The translations under genes and the position numbers were made by a program. DNA of 64,000 nucleotides from positions 1 to 64,000 of the forward strand of contig JABSRA010000007.1 in the NCBI GenBank assembly GCA_013215445.1. The letters are read 5' to 3'. Within the stretch, counting starts at the first letter, position 1. Each line of letters starts with the position of its first letter. Below, in pieces: positions 26,401 through 35,013 of the stretch. Under the pieces are notes generated by a model. That model saw only the letters and a program-made list of their open reading frames with translations. It was not told where the DNA came from and searched no databases. Source of the DNA: Oceanospirillaceae bacterium (GTDB taxonomy: Bacteria > Pseudomonadota > Gammaproteobacteria > Pseudomonadales > Balneatricaceae).

Positions 26401-27774
26401 CTACTTAATTAAAATATTGTCACCCAGCGTGATTATTAACTCAGATTCAACATTGGCAACGGCATCTGCGACGCTTTTTTGCCCAGTCCAAGCACTTTCC
26501 AGCCCCTTGAACATGATTTGCCAATACTGCCCAAACTCGGTGTGATTGGGCATGGCATTGGCGTGGACTAACAACTTCTCGGTGGCCTCAGATGCCCATT
26601 GATTACCCGAGTAAAGTCCAATCTTGGCTTGCTCTTTGCCTATCCCTAAGTGCGCTGATTTGATCGCGTGTAGCGAGTTTAATCTCGGCTCTGAAGCAAT
26701 GGCAATTAGCTGCGCAGCAATGGAGGCATCGTCATCGGTGCCTGTATTTGATATTAGATAAACTAACGGGTGGGTAATAGTATTAGCGCGACCGCGCTTG
26801 TTACCTGAGGGAATTAGTGAGAACTGAATCTTACCAAAGAAATCATCTAAGCCCTCTTTGTTAGTGTAGCGGTTGTAGTGCCAAGTACCCCCATGCCAAG
26901 TACCCATTTTGCCGTTGGCAACACCTGAGTACCATTGATTCCAATCGCCACCTAAATGCGTTTTAGAGGTAACGCCCATCTCAGTGGCATCCACAAAGAA
27001 CTGGTACATATCAGTCATTGCCTGTTTATCAAAGATTAGCTTGCCAGATGCTTGATCTTTCATCTTGCCGCCAAAGCTCTGGTAGAACTGCCAGTAATCT
27101 GGGCCATTAGAGACACGTGGCGAGAAGCCTTTACCTTGGTCAACAAGGCCTTTGTCTTGCATTTTTTTGGCATCATCCAGCATATCGTACAATGTGTACT
27201 CGCCAGATTTAACCTGCTGAGGCAGTGCTTCGATTTGATCTTCGCTGTAACCAATCGCTGCTAAATGCGGCTTCCAAAAGAAAAACGGACGCGATTCAGC
27301 ATCTTGTGGCAGTCCCCACAACTGACCGTTGTAAGAGGCAATCTCTAACAAGTTGCCGTAAATTTGGTTAACAGGCCAAGCATCTTGGTCGATGTAATCA
27401 CCGATAGGACGAATTAAACCAGACTGTGACCAGGGCGCAATATCTGCGTGAGAAGTCACGATTATGTTAGGTGCGGTTTTAGATTCCGCGGCGAGTGTCA
27501 CTGCCTGTTTGAAGTTTTCCCAACCGTCATTAAATAGCTTTTTCTTTATTGTAATATTTAAATCTTCACCGAGAATTTTTGCTTCGCGCTCTAAAATGTC
27601 CGCGGCCATCTCAATAGCCTCGGCGCGGTAGGAATCACTTTGATTGGATCCTCCAGCCCAAACGCTAATAGTAACGTCTTTGGCAAAGCTTGGAGCGGCA
27701 CTGAGTGCCAAGGTAACTGCTGATGTTAGCGCTGCGGCTTTTAGCCCGTGGCGCAATGTTTTGGTAACCGTCAT
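26401..27774 (-). CDS. ABC transporter substrate-binding protein (family 1, UgpB/MalE-like)
   Basis: This periplasmic protein of 457 residues delivers substrate to the adjacent CUT1 permeases. The frame extends 14 residues upstream, but the ATG at 27774 has GGAG about seven bases before it and opens directly into a signal peptide (MTVTKTLRHGLKAAALTSAV, with cleavage near SFA-KD). The mature protein has the family fold hallmarks VTISVWAGG, APNIIVTSHADIAPW and GKMGTWHGGTWHYN. The ligand cannot be read directly. The linked glycerophosphodiesterase and inositol-phosphatase genes suggest a glycerophosphodiester or polyol conjugate. Confidence 0.9.
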   Translation of the reverse strand: MTVTKTLRHGLKAAALTSAVTLALSAAPSFAKDVTISVWAGGSNQSDSYRAEAIEMAADILEREAKILGEDLNITIKKKLFNDGWENFKQAVTLAAESKTAPNIIVTSHADIAPWSQSGLIRPIGDYIDQDAWPVNQIYGNLLEIASYNGQLWGLPQDAESRPFFFWKPHLAAIGYSEDQIEALPQQVKSGEYTLYDMLDDAKKMQDKGLVDQGKGFSPRVSNGPDYWQFYQSFGGKMKDQASGKLIFDKQAMTDMYQFFVDATEMGVTSKTHLGGDWNQWYSGVANGKMGTWHGGTWHYNRYTNKEGLDDFFGKIQFSLIPSGNKRGRANTITHPLVYLISNTGTDDDASIAAQLIAIASEPRLNSLHAIKSAHLGIGKEQAKIGLYSGNQWASEATEKLLVHANAMPNHTEFGQYWQIMFKGLESAWTGQKSVADAVANVESELIITLGDNILIK

Positions 27775-28511
27775 ATGCTTCTCCGATAATTTTTTTTTTG
27801 GGAGCTCAGTCGTCACTGAATGAAGTACTGAGCTAAATTAGCACGCGTTGCACACGTGTGCAAGTGTTAATAATAAATTTAAATAGTGACAGTTTGATGA
27901 CATTTATTAGAATAAAAAGCCGGATGGCAGAAAAACTTTAGTGAGAGTGATATTAGTTAAATGAGGTGATATTGCTGACAAAGTCGACTAACTTCGCTAA
28001 AAAGAAGGATAAAATGGATGTTAATCTTGGTTTGCAGAACAGCGGCTTATATTGAAAAAGTAGTAGGGTTCCTTTTTATACGCCGAAAAATCGCCTGCTG
28101 GGAATTCTTATAGAGGGTGTTGTAAAAGGTAGTGAGCTAAACCAAAGCAAGGCAAAAACCAACTCATTATGCTCATTCATAATTATATTGCCCAACAAAA
28201 TTAAGAGTCAGACTGTAGCCAAAGAGAGGCATACTAACTGCGCTATTTCGACGATTTTTAAAAAACCATCGGCTCATCTAAGGCTGTTTTCTTCGCTTCG
28301 GCTGCCTTACCTAGTATTTTTGCTGCGCTGATATGTTCTGTAATCTCCTTGGTTTTATAGCTAAAGGTAATTTTTTTATGACCCTTATAAATGAATATTA
28401 AAGGTAATAATACTTACCGTTACCTTATGTCTCTGTCCTCCGCCATAAGTACTATTGCCATTCACTGAAAGCTCGTTTATAACTACACTCAAATTTTGGG
28501 GAGCAATAGGC
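27775..28511. other. Divergent intergenic region between binding protein and GMC oxidoreductase
   Basis: This 737-base region contains the operator/promoter of the minus-strand transporter operon at 27835-27863. The rest (27870-28511) is AT-rich and shows no credible gene or strong hairpin. Short coding-like scraps near 28110-28330 were not recognisable. The GMC promoter is not evident by eye. Confidence 0.4.
27835..27863 (-). promoter_or_regulatory. Promoter with overlapping LacI-type operator
   Basis: TTGCACACGTGTGCAA at 27848-27863 is a perfect 16-bp palindrome centred on CG, the hallmark of LacI-family operators. On the minus strand its first six bases (TTGCAC) also serve as a -35 box. 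After a 17-base spacer comes TAATTT (27840-27835) as the -10 box. Repressor bound here would block RNA polymerase. The LacI-type gene at 20119-21186 in the same operon is the natural partner. Confidence 0.7.
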
Positions 28512-30137
28512 ATGCACGACACTTTAGCGACGGACTATCAAGCAGATTACATTATTATTGGCGCAGGTACCGCTGGCTGCGTTTTAGCCAATAGGCTCTC
28601 AAAAAACCCCGCTAATAAGGTGTTGTTAATAGAAGCCGGCGGCAAAGATAATCATCCATGGATAAAAATTCCTATTGGCTATCTCTTTACCATGAACAAC
28701 CCAAAGACTGATTGGTGCTTTAAAACACAAGCTGAAGAGGGCTTAAACGGCCGTGTGCTGAATTATCCACGCGGCAAAACGTTAGGGGGCTGCTCATCCA
28801 TTAACGGTATGATTTATATGCGTGGTCAATCTCTCGATTACGACCACTGGCAATCTCTAGGTAATGATGGCTGGAGCTGGAAAGATGTACTTCCCTACTT
28901 TAAAAAGTCAGAAGATCACTGGGCTGGTGCCAGCGAATTTCATGGCGCAGGGGGCGAGTGGCGGGTCGAAAAACAGCGACTTTCCTGGCCAATACTCGAC
29001 AATGTTATGCAAGCGGCAGGTGAAATAGGTATTGCTCAATCTGCAGATTACAATAATGGCGACAACTTAGGTTTTTGCTACTTTGAAGTCAATCAAAAGA
29101 AGGGGCGTCGCTGGTCAGCTGCCGATGCTTTTTTGCACCCGATTAAAAGCCGAAAAAACTTAACGATATTAACCCACACTCAAGCGACTCGTTTACAATT
29201 GAGCGGGAAAAAAGTAGTGGGAGTACATTTGCTACAAGGCAAAAACTTGCAAAACGCCAAACCTTGTTTCGCCAGTGCCAGTAAAGAAGTAATTTTAACC
29301 GCCGGTGCTGTCGCCTCTCCGATGTTATTGCAGCGCTCAGGTATTGCAGATAAAGCTTTGCTTGATTCACTCGAGATTGAGCAGCAGCACCAATTGCCCG
29401 GCGTAGGCGAAAACTTACAAGACCACCTGCAAGTGCGAATGGTATTCAAACTTGAAAACACTAACACCTTAAATGAGTTGTCACACAGTTTATTGGGCAA
29501 GGCTAAAATGGGTCTAGAATATGCTTTTTTTCGCAGCGGTCCACTGTCTATGGCTCCCAGTCAAATGGGAGGGTTTGCCAAAAGCTCTGATAAGTACTCA
29601 AGCTCCAATATTGAGTATCATATCCAACCGCTCAGCTGTGATAAATTAGGTGACCCGCTGGATAAATTTCCCGCTATTACTGCCTCTGTCTGTAACTTGC
29701 GACCAAAGAGTGTTGGCCACATCCACCTTAGCAGCAAAGAGATCGCTGCTCCCCCGATAATCAAAGCTAACTACTTATCCCACCCTGAAGACCAGCAAGT
29801 TGCCATTGATTCCCTAAAGCTCACTCGGAAAATATTTCAAGCGCAGTGTTTAAAAGGCTTCAACCCTCAAGAGTACAAACCGGGAGCACAAATCCAGTCA
29901 GACGAGGCGCTATTAAAAGCCGCTGGTGATTTAGGCACCACTATTTTCCACCCTGTAGGCACTTGTAAAATGGGCAGTGATGTTATGGCGGTGGTAGACA
30001 ATCAATTGAAAATACACGGCTTGGAAAACGTTAGAGTGGTCGATGCTTCTATCATGCCAAGTATAGTATCCGGTAATACTTGCTCCCCGGTTATTATGAT
30101 TGCAGAAAAAGCGGCGGATATGATTCTATCAAGTTAA
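28512..30137 (+). CDS. GMC-family FAD-dependent oxidoreductase (choline/alcohol dehydrogenase-like)
   Basis: This 541-residue flavoprotein is of the glucose-methanol-choline family. The FAD-binding motif GAGTAG is at residues 17-22, and the family signature follows as PRGKTLGGCSSINGMIYMRG. The catalytic pair is H480 in HPVGTCKMG and N522 in SGNTCSP. The upstream TTG at 28455 would add 19 residues, but the ATG at 28512 (MHDTLATDY) has GGGGAG in front and is preferred. There is no signal peptide. Family members oxidise choline, alcohols or sugars. It stands alone, between the diesterase operon and the oxygenase locus, so a role in polyol or alcohol oxidation is only inferred. Confidence 0.87.
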   Translation: MHDTLATDYQADYIIIGAGTAGCVLANRLSKNPANKVLLIEAGGKDNHPWIKIPIGYLFTMNNPKTDWCFKTQAEEGLNGRVLNYPRGKTLGGCSSINGMIYMRGQSLDYDHWQSLGNDGWSWKDVLPYFKKSEDHWAGASEFHGAGGEWRVEKQRLSWPILDNVMQAAGEIGIAQSADYNNGDNLGFCYFEVNQKKGRRWSAADAFLHPIKSRKNLTILTHTQATRLQLSGKKVVGVHLLQGKNLQNAKPCFASASKEVILTAGAVASPMLLQRSGIADKALLDSLEIEQQHQLPGVGENLQDHLQVRMVFKLENTNTLNELSHSLLGKAKMGLEYAFFRSGPLSMAPSQMGGFAKSSDKYSSSNIEYHIQPLSCDKLGDPLDKFPAITASVCNLRPKSVGHIHLSSKEIAAPPIIKANYLSHPEDQQVAIDSLKLTRKIFQAQCLKGFNPQEYKPGAQIQSDEALLKAAGDLGTTIFHPVGTCKMGSDVMAVVDNQLKIHGLENVRVVDASIMPSIVSGNTCSPVIMIAEKAADMILSS

Positions 30138-30716
30138 AGATGAGCTGTGAGCTTAGGGGCCTGTCCTTTACTATTTTTCCTTTAGTATTTTTCAAAAATA
30201 TTACTAGAACTTGGCATTACCTCATTTTTAGGTAATACGCATGACACAGGCTAAAAGCATGACATGACATGTTCTGTGGATACTCAAGGAGGCGGGTTAT
30301 CAGCATTCAATGCTAAGCCAAAAGCGGCTTTGCGCGCTACGACGGTATTTTGAGCTGCGAACTGGTAATGATACTGAAACTTCATGGTAGTGCAGCATGA
30401 AAGGTGCGAGTGCTGAAGGCAGCTAAGATTGAGCTAACAGCATTGCTCTTTAGTGACAGTCCTTTAACCTAAATTCGGCAGCTGAATCACGAAAGTAAGC
30501 ACAAGCTCTTGATGCACCGAGCAAACCTGAAAATATTTTCATCCCCAATAAGGTGACCACAAAATTTTCTAATTTTCTATGCACACCAATATCTTGCACT
30601 CCTTTTTCGCGCTCAATCGCCGAATCTAGGTTTAATGTATTTCCTTTGATCTGGTTTATTTTTTTTCGTAAAAATTAGTATGCCATTTCGATTACTGGCT
30701 CGAATGGCATTGATGA
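30138..30716. other. Intergenic region between GMC gene and TIM-barrel gene
   Basis: This 579-base gap separates convergent genes. A short tandem GACAT repeat (about 30264-30272) and a coding-like scrap around 30290-30430 are visible, but no frame can be assigned to a known gene. No strong terminator was found. Confidence 0.35.
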
Positions 30717-31520
30717 TCAGGGTGTAATTAATCTATCGGAAAAACCGGAATCTCGCACCGTGCTGCGGAATAACTCCAGACCAAAAGCATTGTCCTCCGT
30801 GGCGTTGTAACTCGGATAACTGACATATAAGGGAATAATTTCTCCGACCACCGGTCCAGTAAAACCGGCATGGAGTAAGTCTGCCCAAATACCTCTAAAA
30901 AGCTGACACCCTTCATTATCCATATTTTTTCCAATCTCAATTTGGACGTTATTGGGCAGGGCAACACGAATGTGAACCGCTTTTGTTCTGGAATGCAAAA
31001 ATGATAATTGTTCTCTTTCGACCAGCAAAGGTATGTAGTGGCTAGTATCACTGAGAATATCCAGATCAGGAATTGCCTTCAGATAGTATTTTATATCAGA
31101 TAAGTTTTCTGTTGCTGTCCAACGATGGGTTTCTATCAAATAATTAATGCCGACATTTCGACATAGATCGCGGTGTTTTCTGAGAAATGATACCCCAGCT
31201 TTTAAATTAGATTGTCGAGGAACTTGATGAGTAATATATCCCGCTCCCAACTTTTTAGCCGCAACGATGGCTTTACTAAAAAAATCATCTCCCGCCACCC
31301 AGACATTCACACCGTGAACAAATAAACCTGTAGACTCCTTAGCTTTAAGATAATCTGAAGTATCAAGAATACCGGCCTCCCCAGCTTCCATACTCAAACA
31401 GCCATGATCTTTAGCCCATCTAAAACGAGCCTCTACGCTCATACCTGTGCCATTAAAACAGGAATCAGCCATAGCCATCCATATTTTTCCATTTAAATCA
31501 TGTGTTGACGAATTCATCAT
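30717..31520 (-). CDS. Sugar phosphate isomerase/epimerase-like TIM-barrel protein
   Basis: This 267-residue cytoplasmic protein looks like the xylose-isomerase-type TIM-barrel (AP_endonuc_2) family. Likely metal ligands sit in IETHRW (Glu), LSDTSHY (Asp, His), AVHIRV (His) and VGEIIP (Glu), in the expected order along the barrel. Family members act on sugars and cyclitols, for example inosose dehydratase IolE and the rhizopine protein MocC. It lies 24 bases after the fused oxygenase gene and is co-transcribed with it, so it probably processes the oxygenase product or substrate. The exact reaction is unknown. Confidence 0.72.
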   Translation of the reverse strand: MMNSSTHDLNGKIWMAMADSCFNGTGMSVEARFRWAKDHGCLSMEAGEAGILDTSDYLKAKESTGLFVHGVNVWVAGDDFFSKAIVAAKKLGAGYITHQVPRQSNLKAGVSFLRKHRDLCRNVGINYLIETHRWTATENLSDIKYYLKAIPDLDILSDTSHYIPLLVEREQLSFLHSRTKAVHIRVALPNNVQIEIGKNMDNEGCQLFRGIWADLLHAGFTGPVVGEIIPLYVSYPSYNATEDNAFGLELFRSTVRDSGFSDRLITP

Positions 31521-31544
31521 AATCCTTGTATCGGTTTTTTGCAG

Positions 31545-33842
31545 TTAAAACGTGTCACAAGAAATTGAAGACGCAGGAACACCGTATTTATCCAACAGTG
31601 ATGTCACTGCTGCCATCATCAGGGGAGGGCCACAGAGATAATATTCAGCGTCACTTGGGCTTGGGTGTTTCTTAAGAGCGGATTCATCCAATATATCGTG
31701 AATGTAGCCGGTGGGGCCGCTCCATTGATCATCTTCGGTTGGCTCGGACAAACCTATGTTGTAACTGAGATTTTCATTGAGACTTTGCAGCTGCTCGAAG
31801 TAGTCTTGGTAGAGTAATTCCTGCTTTGATCTGGCACCGTACCAAAAGCTAACTTTCCTTTGGGTGTTTTCTGCTTCAAATAAATGACTCAAATGTGACC
31901 TCAAAGGTGCCATTCCAGCACCGCCACCGATATAAATCATTTCTTTGTTTGTTTCTCGAATGTGAAAATCTCCAAAGGGTCCATGAGCAGATACTTGATC
32001 ACCCGGTTTGAGACTAAATAAATACGAAGAGCCAATGCCATAAGCAACCTTTGCACCTTGAGGGGGTGTAGCCAAACGAATATTGAACTTCAACGGACCT
32101 TTATCCCCAGGGTAACTAGCGATAGAGTAGTTTCTTCGACAAGCGACTTGGTTTTCTACTTTCCCATCGAAAGTACCCTGGTTTTGCCAAGATTTTTTAT
32201 AAGGGGGCAGCACATGGATATCCCCTAGTTGAAGATTTTCATAGCGGGGAATATCAAACTGTAAATAATCTCCGGGCTGATAATCCAAACCATTATCCAC
32301 AGGCTCCAGAATCAACTCTTTGATGTATGTTGCGACATTGTCGTTGGATACCACCCTAAAATTATGTATTACCTTTATCTCACTGGTTTGAGTGTCCAGA
32401 TGTTTTAGTTGGAATAATAAGCGCTCACCCAATACCTTTACCGGATAGGTTTGCAGGGGGATACACACAGGGCTTCTCTGACAGCTGCCATCTTTAATAT
32501 TAAACCGGCCATTGTGTTTGGGGCATTCCACTTGATCTCCCTTGACCAACCCATCAGCCAAATGTGTATTACCATGGGTACAGATTCCCTCGGTTCCATA
32601 CAGGTTTCCACATTGAGTACGATAGATCGCATAGGTTAGTCCATCGTGGTCGAAACGAATCACATCTTCAACTTTTGGAGCCTTTGCATTAACCTCAATC
32701 CAGCCAGTTTTATCAGCCTCCCCTACGGAGGTATAACCTGCTGTGGTATACCGATATTCGGTTGGGTTTGCCGTATCGGGCAATCTGCGTTTGACATAAA
32801 TATCAGGGTTATCTATCTGTAAAAATACCGCGGGGATGATCTCCTTCCACGCGTCCCATAAGCTTGAATAAGGTTCAGGACAATCGCTTTTTATTAAGTC
32901 ATGTAATTTTGGCAATTGATGATAGGGCACCATGGGAAACATGTGGTGTTCAATATGGTAACCCATGTTCCAATACAAGTAGCGGTGGATCAAATTCATG
33001 TGAACAGTTCTGCAATTCAAACGGTGATCCAGTACATTTTCGGCTAATCCCACATGCTGTGTTAGACCGTAAATGGGCATCAACCATCTTCCATATAATG
33101 TTGGAAGCCCGATAAACATAAGGGGTAAAATACTTTCAAGCGATACGGCCGTGGCAAACACACTGAAATAAATCAACAAATACACCCGGGCTTTCCAGAA
33201 GACGCTGGCATGTTCGCTCTCTGGGATATAAGTTATCTCTTCTTTAGTTAATCGATTCGTGGCATGTAACAGCATGTTTTTTAAGGTAACCCAGCTGCTT
33301 ATAATACCGGTAAACGATAAAATTAAAGGTATCATTCGAGTCGGTCTGGCTAAAGCGATTTCAGGATCTCGTCCAATGATAATAGTATCGCTGTGGTGTC
33401 TGGCATGGCTCCACTTCCAGGGGGTGGACTCCCTGAACACCATAAATGAAGAGACTTCATACAAGGCTGTATTCATCCAATCCGATTTAAAGGCGGTTCC
33501 ATGAGATGATTCATGCCAACGAGAATCCGAACTGGTGGCATAAATAACGCCATAAACCGCAAAAGGTAAAATCGCCCAAAGCGACCCCCACATGACGGCT
33601 CCTAACCCCCCGGTCAGACCTAATAGGCCGAACCAAATTAATGTATCTCTAATAGCGGGGCCATTTTTTCGCTCCAGTAACTCAGCCATTGTCTCTTTTG
33701 AAATTGGTGTTGTGTACCATTTTGCCGATGCTAGGCCTTGGTCTATGGCTGCCTGTGCGTTTACTCCCGTAAGGCTGTAATCTCGTACAAGAGCTCCGTA
33801 TTCCTGTTTCGCGTAAGCGTAAATAGTGTGCAGTGCAGGCAT
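31545..33842 (-). CDS. Fused membrane di-iron oxygenase, Rieske ferredoxin and NAD(P)H reductase (MocD-MocE-MocF-like)
   Basis: This 765-residue protein joins three enzymes. Residues 1-345 are a fatty-acid-desaturase/alkane-hydroxylase-type membrane domain with His boxes H110-x3-H114, H146-x2-H149-H150 and H296-x2-H299-H300, plus H263. Residues about 380-475 are a Rieske ferredoxin with C421-T-H423 and C440-x2-H443. Residues about 485-765 are a flavin reductase like NqrF, with RRNYSIASYPG (569-579), GGGAGMAPLR (639-648) and YYLCGPP (735-741). One chain could thus pass electrons from NAD(P)H through flavin and the Rieske cluster to the di-iron site. In rhizopine breakdown MocD, MocE and MocF are similar but separate proteins. 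A TIM-barrel gene follows and an AraC regulator faces it. An oxidative demethylation or hydroxylation is inferred; the substrate is unknown. Confidence 0.85.
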   Translation of the reverse strand: MPALHTIYAYAKQEYGALVRDYSLTGVNAQAAIDQGLASAKWYTTPISKETMAELLERKNGPAIRDTLIWFGLLGLTGGLGAVMWGSLWAILPFAVYGVIYATSSDSRWHESSHGTAFKSDWMNTALYEVSSFMVFRESTPWKWSHARHHSDTIIIGRDPEIALARPTRMIPLILSFTGIISSWVTLKNMLLHATNRLTKEEITYIPESEHASVFWKARVYLLIYFSVFATAVSLESILPLMFIGLPTLYGRWLMPIYGLTQHVGLAENVLDHRLNCRTVHMNLIHRYLYWNMGYHIEHHMFPMVPYHQLPKLHDLIKSDCPEPYSSLWDAWKEIIPAVFLQIDNPDIYVKRRLPDTANPTEYRYTTAGYTSVGEADKTGWIEVNAKAPKVEDVIRFDHDGLTYAIYRTQCGNLYGTEGICTHGNTHLADGLVKGDQVECPKHNGRFNIKDGSCQRSPVCIPLQTYPVKVLGERLLFQLKHLDTQTSEIKVIHNFRVVSNDNVATYIKELILEPVDNGLDYQPGDYLQFDIPRYENLQLGDIHVLPPYKKSWQNQGTFDGKVENQVACRRNYSIASYPGDKGPLKFNIRLATPPQGAKVAYGIGSSYLFSLKPGDQVSAHGPFGDFHIRETNKEMIYIGGGAGMAPLRSHLSHLFEAENTQRKVSFWYGARSKQELLYQDYFEQLQSLNENLSYNIGLSEPTEDDQWSGPTGYIHDILDESALKKHPSPSDAEYYLCGPPLMMAAVTSLLDKYGVPASSISCDTF

Positions 33843-33855
33843 GATATTTTCTCAA

Positions 33856-33879
33856 GTAATATTTTTTAATATATATTAC
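33856..33879. promoter_or_regulatory. Inverted repeat in the oxygenase/araC control region
   Basis: GTAATAT (33856-33862) and ATATTAC (33873-33879) form a perfect 7-bp inverted repeat 10 bases apart, just upstream of the oxygenase start. It is in very AT-rich DNA, so chance is possible. It could be a second regulator site or part of the promoter. Confidence 0.3.
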
Positions 33880-33883
33880 ATTC

Positions 33884-33912
33884 GCTTAAATCGGATTAGA
33901 ATGGCTTAAATC
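33884..33912. promoter_or_regulatory. Direct-repeat operator for the AraC-type regulator
   Basis: GCTTAAATC occurs at 33884-33892 and again at 33904-33912, both in the same orientation and 20 bases apart (about two helical turns). AraC-family activators typically bind such direct half-sites next to the -35 region. The site lies in the 97-base gap between the oxygenase gene and the AraC-type gene, so binding could control both. Confidence 0.6.
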
Positions 33913-33939
33913 CCCAACTAAATACCTAATAATTCCATT

Positions 33940-34806
33940 ATGATTATAAATAAAGTTTTTTGGATTGGACGCGCGCAGTATAAACCTGGCGCATCGCTTG
34001 GCCCGCGTGATACGGTTGGGTATGAATTTGTACGTATTTTGAAAGGACAAGTTTTATATACTTATCAGCATAAAAGGCATGCAGCGCCTCCGGGAACATG
34101 GATTCTTTCCCAGCCCGGGAAAAGCGAATTTTACCAGTGGGACAAGCAAGGCGAGACTCAACACGATCACATACATTTCACCCTGCATGCGTTGCCAAAA
34201 AGTTTCCCGGCTCTTGATGAATGGCCTCTTATTGCCACTTTAAGCACCACTAATGTGATGCAAGCGTTATTTCAACAGATTATCGATCTCCATCAAAACC
34301 CTCATCCACAGCGCAATGAACTCATCAAATTAACCGTTCAGCAAATGCTCTACTACTGGGTGCATAAGGTACATCAACATGAGGACAGCGCGTTTGGAGG
34401 CATCGACCCGAGGCTACAAAAAGTAATGGAAATGGTGTTGAAACGTTGGAGGTCTGGCGAAGTTAAACCTATTCCCTTTGCGGAAATGGTAGCACTTTCT
34501 AATCTTTCTCGGTCTAGTTTTATTCGTCATTTCGAGAGTGAATTCTCTACCAGCCCATCAAAATTCTTTGAGTATCAACGCCTTTATCTTGGAAGGCTGT
34601 ACTTATTAGAGAGCAATTATTCAATCCAAGAGATCTCCTTCAGGCTGCAATACAATACCCCGTTTCACTTCTCAAAAAACTTTAAGCAATTGTTTCATTG
34701 CTCGCCTCGCGCTTTCAGAACATCCCCGTTGCCAGAGAGTGAAAAAACTCAAAATGCCTACTTTCAGAAAATTTTTAACGTACTCACTGCAACACAGTTT
34801 ATGTGA
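33940..34806 (+). CDS. AraC-family transcriptional regulator
   Basis: This 288-residue protein has an N-terminal cupin-like effector domain (about 10-130, with GYEFVRILKGQVLY and PGTWILSQPG) and a C-terminal double helix-turn-helix (about 165-270). The latter includes LSNLSRSSFIRHFESEF and the signature QEISFRLQYNTPFHFSKNFKQ (the last 21 residues span two helices). AraC proteins with this layout usually sense sugars or related molecules. It is divergent from the fused oxygenase gene, and the intervening 97 bases carry a matched direct repeat. It is therefore the likely activator of that operon. Confidence 0.88.
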   Translation: MIINKVFWIGRAQYKPGASLGPRDTVGYEFVRILKGQVLYTYQHKRHAAPPGTWILSQPGKSEFYQWDKQGETQHDHIHFTLHALPKSFPALDEWPLIATLSTTNVMQALFQQIIDLHQNPHPQRNELIKLTVQQMLYYWVHKVHQHEDSAFGGIDPRLQKVMEMVLKRWRSGEVKPIPFAEMVALSNLSRSSFIRHFESEFSTSPSKFFEYQRLYLGRLYLLESNYSIQEISFRLQYNTPFHFSKNFKQLFHCSPRAFRTSPLPESEKTQNAYFQKIFNVLTATQFM

Positions 34807-35013
34807 ACTAAGCGAAAGTAATCCTTTTTTGATCGTCAGTGTGAACTAGTTTATGGAGGCTGCCCGAGAATTGCGATCATAGCGAGAGCAAGATCCTTTA
34901 GTACTATTGCCGAAACTGGCAGTCGCGGGATCTTAAGGGTAAAAGTGAGAACTCTCCTGTTCCCAGTGACGATCTGCTATGATGTGCGCTTTTTATCCTT
35001 AGAGCCGACTATT

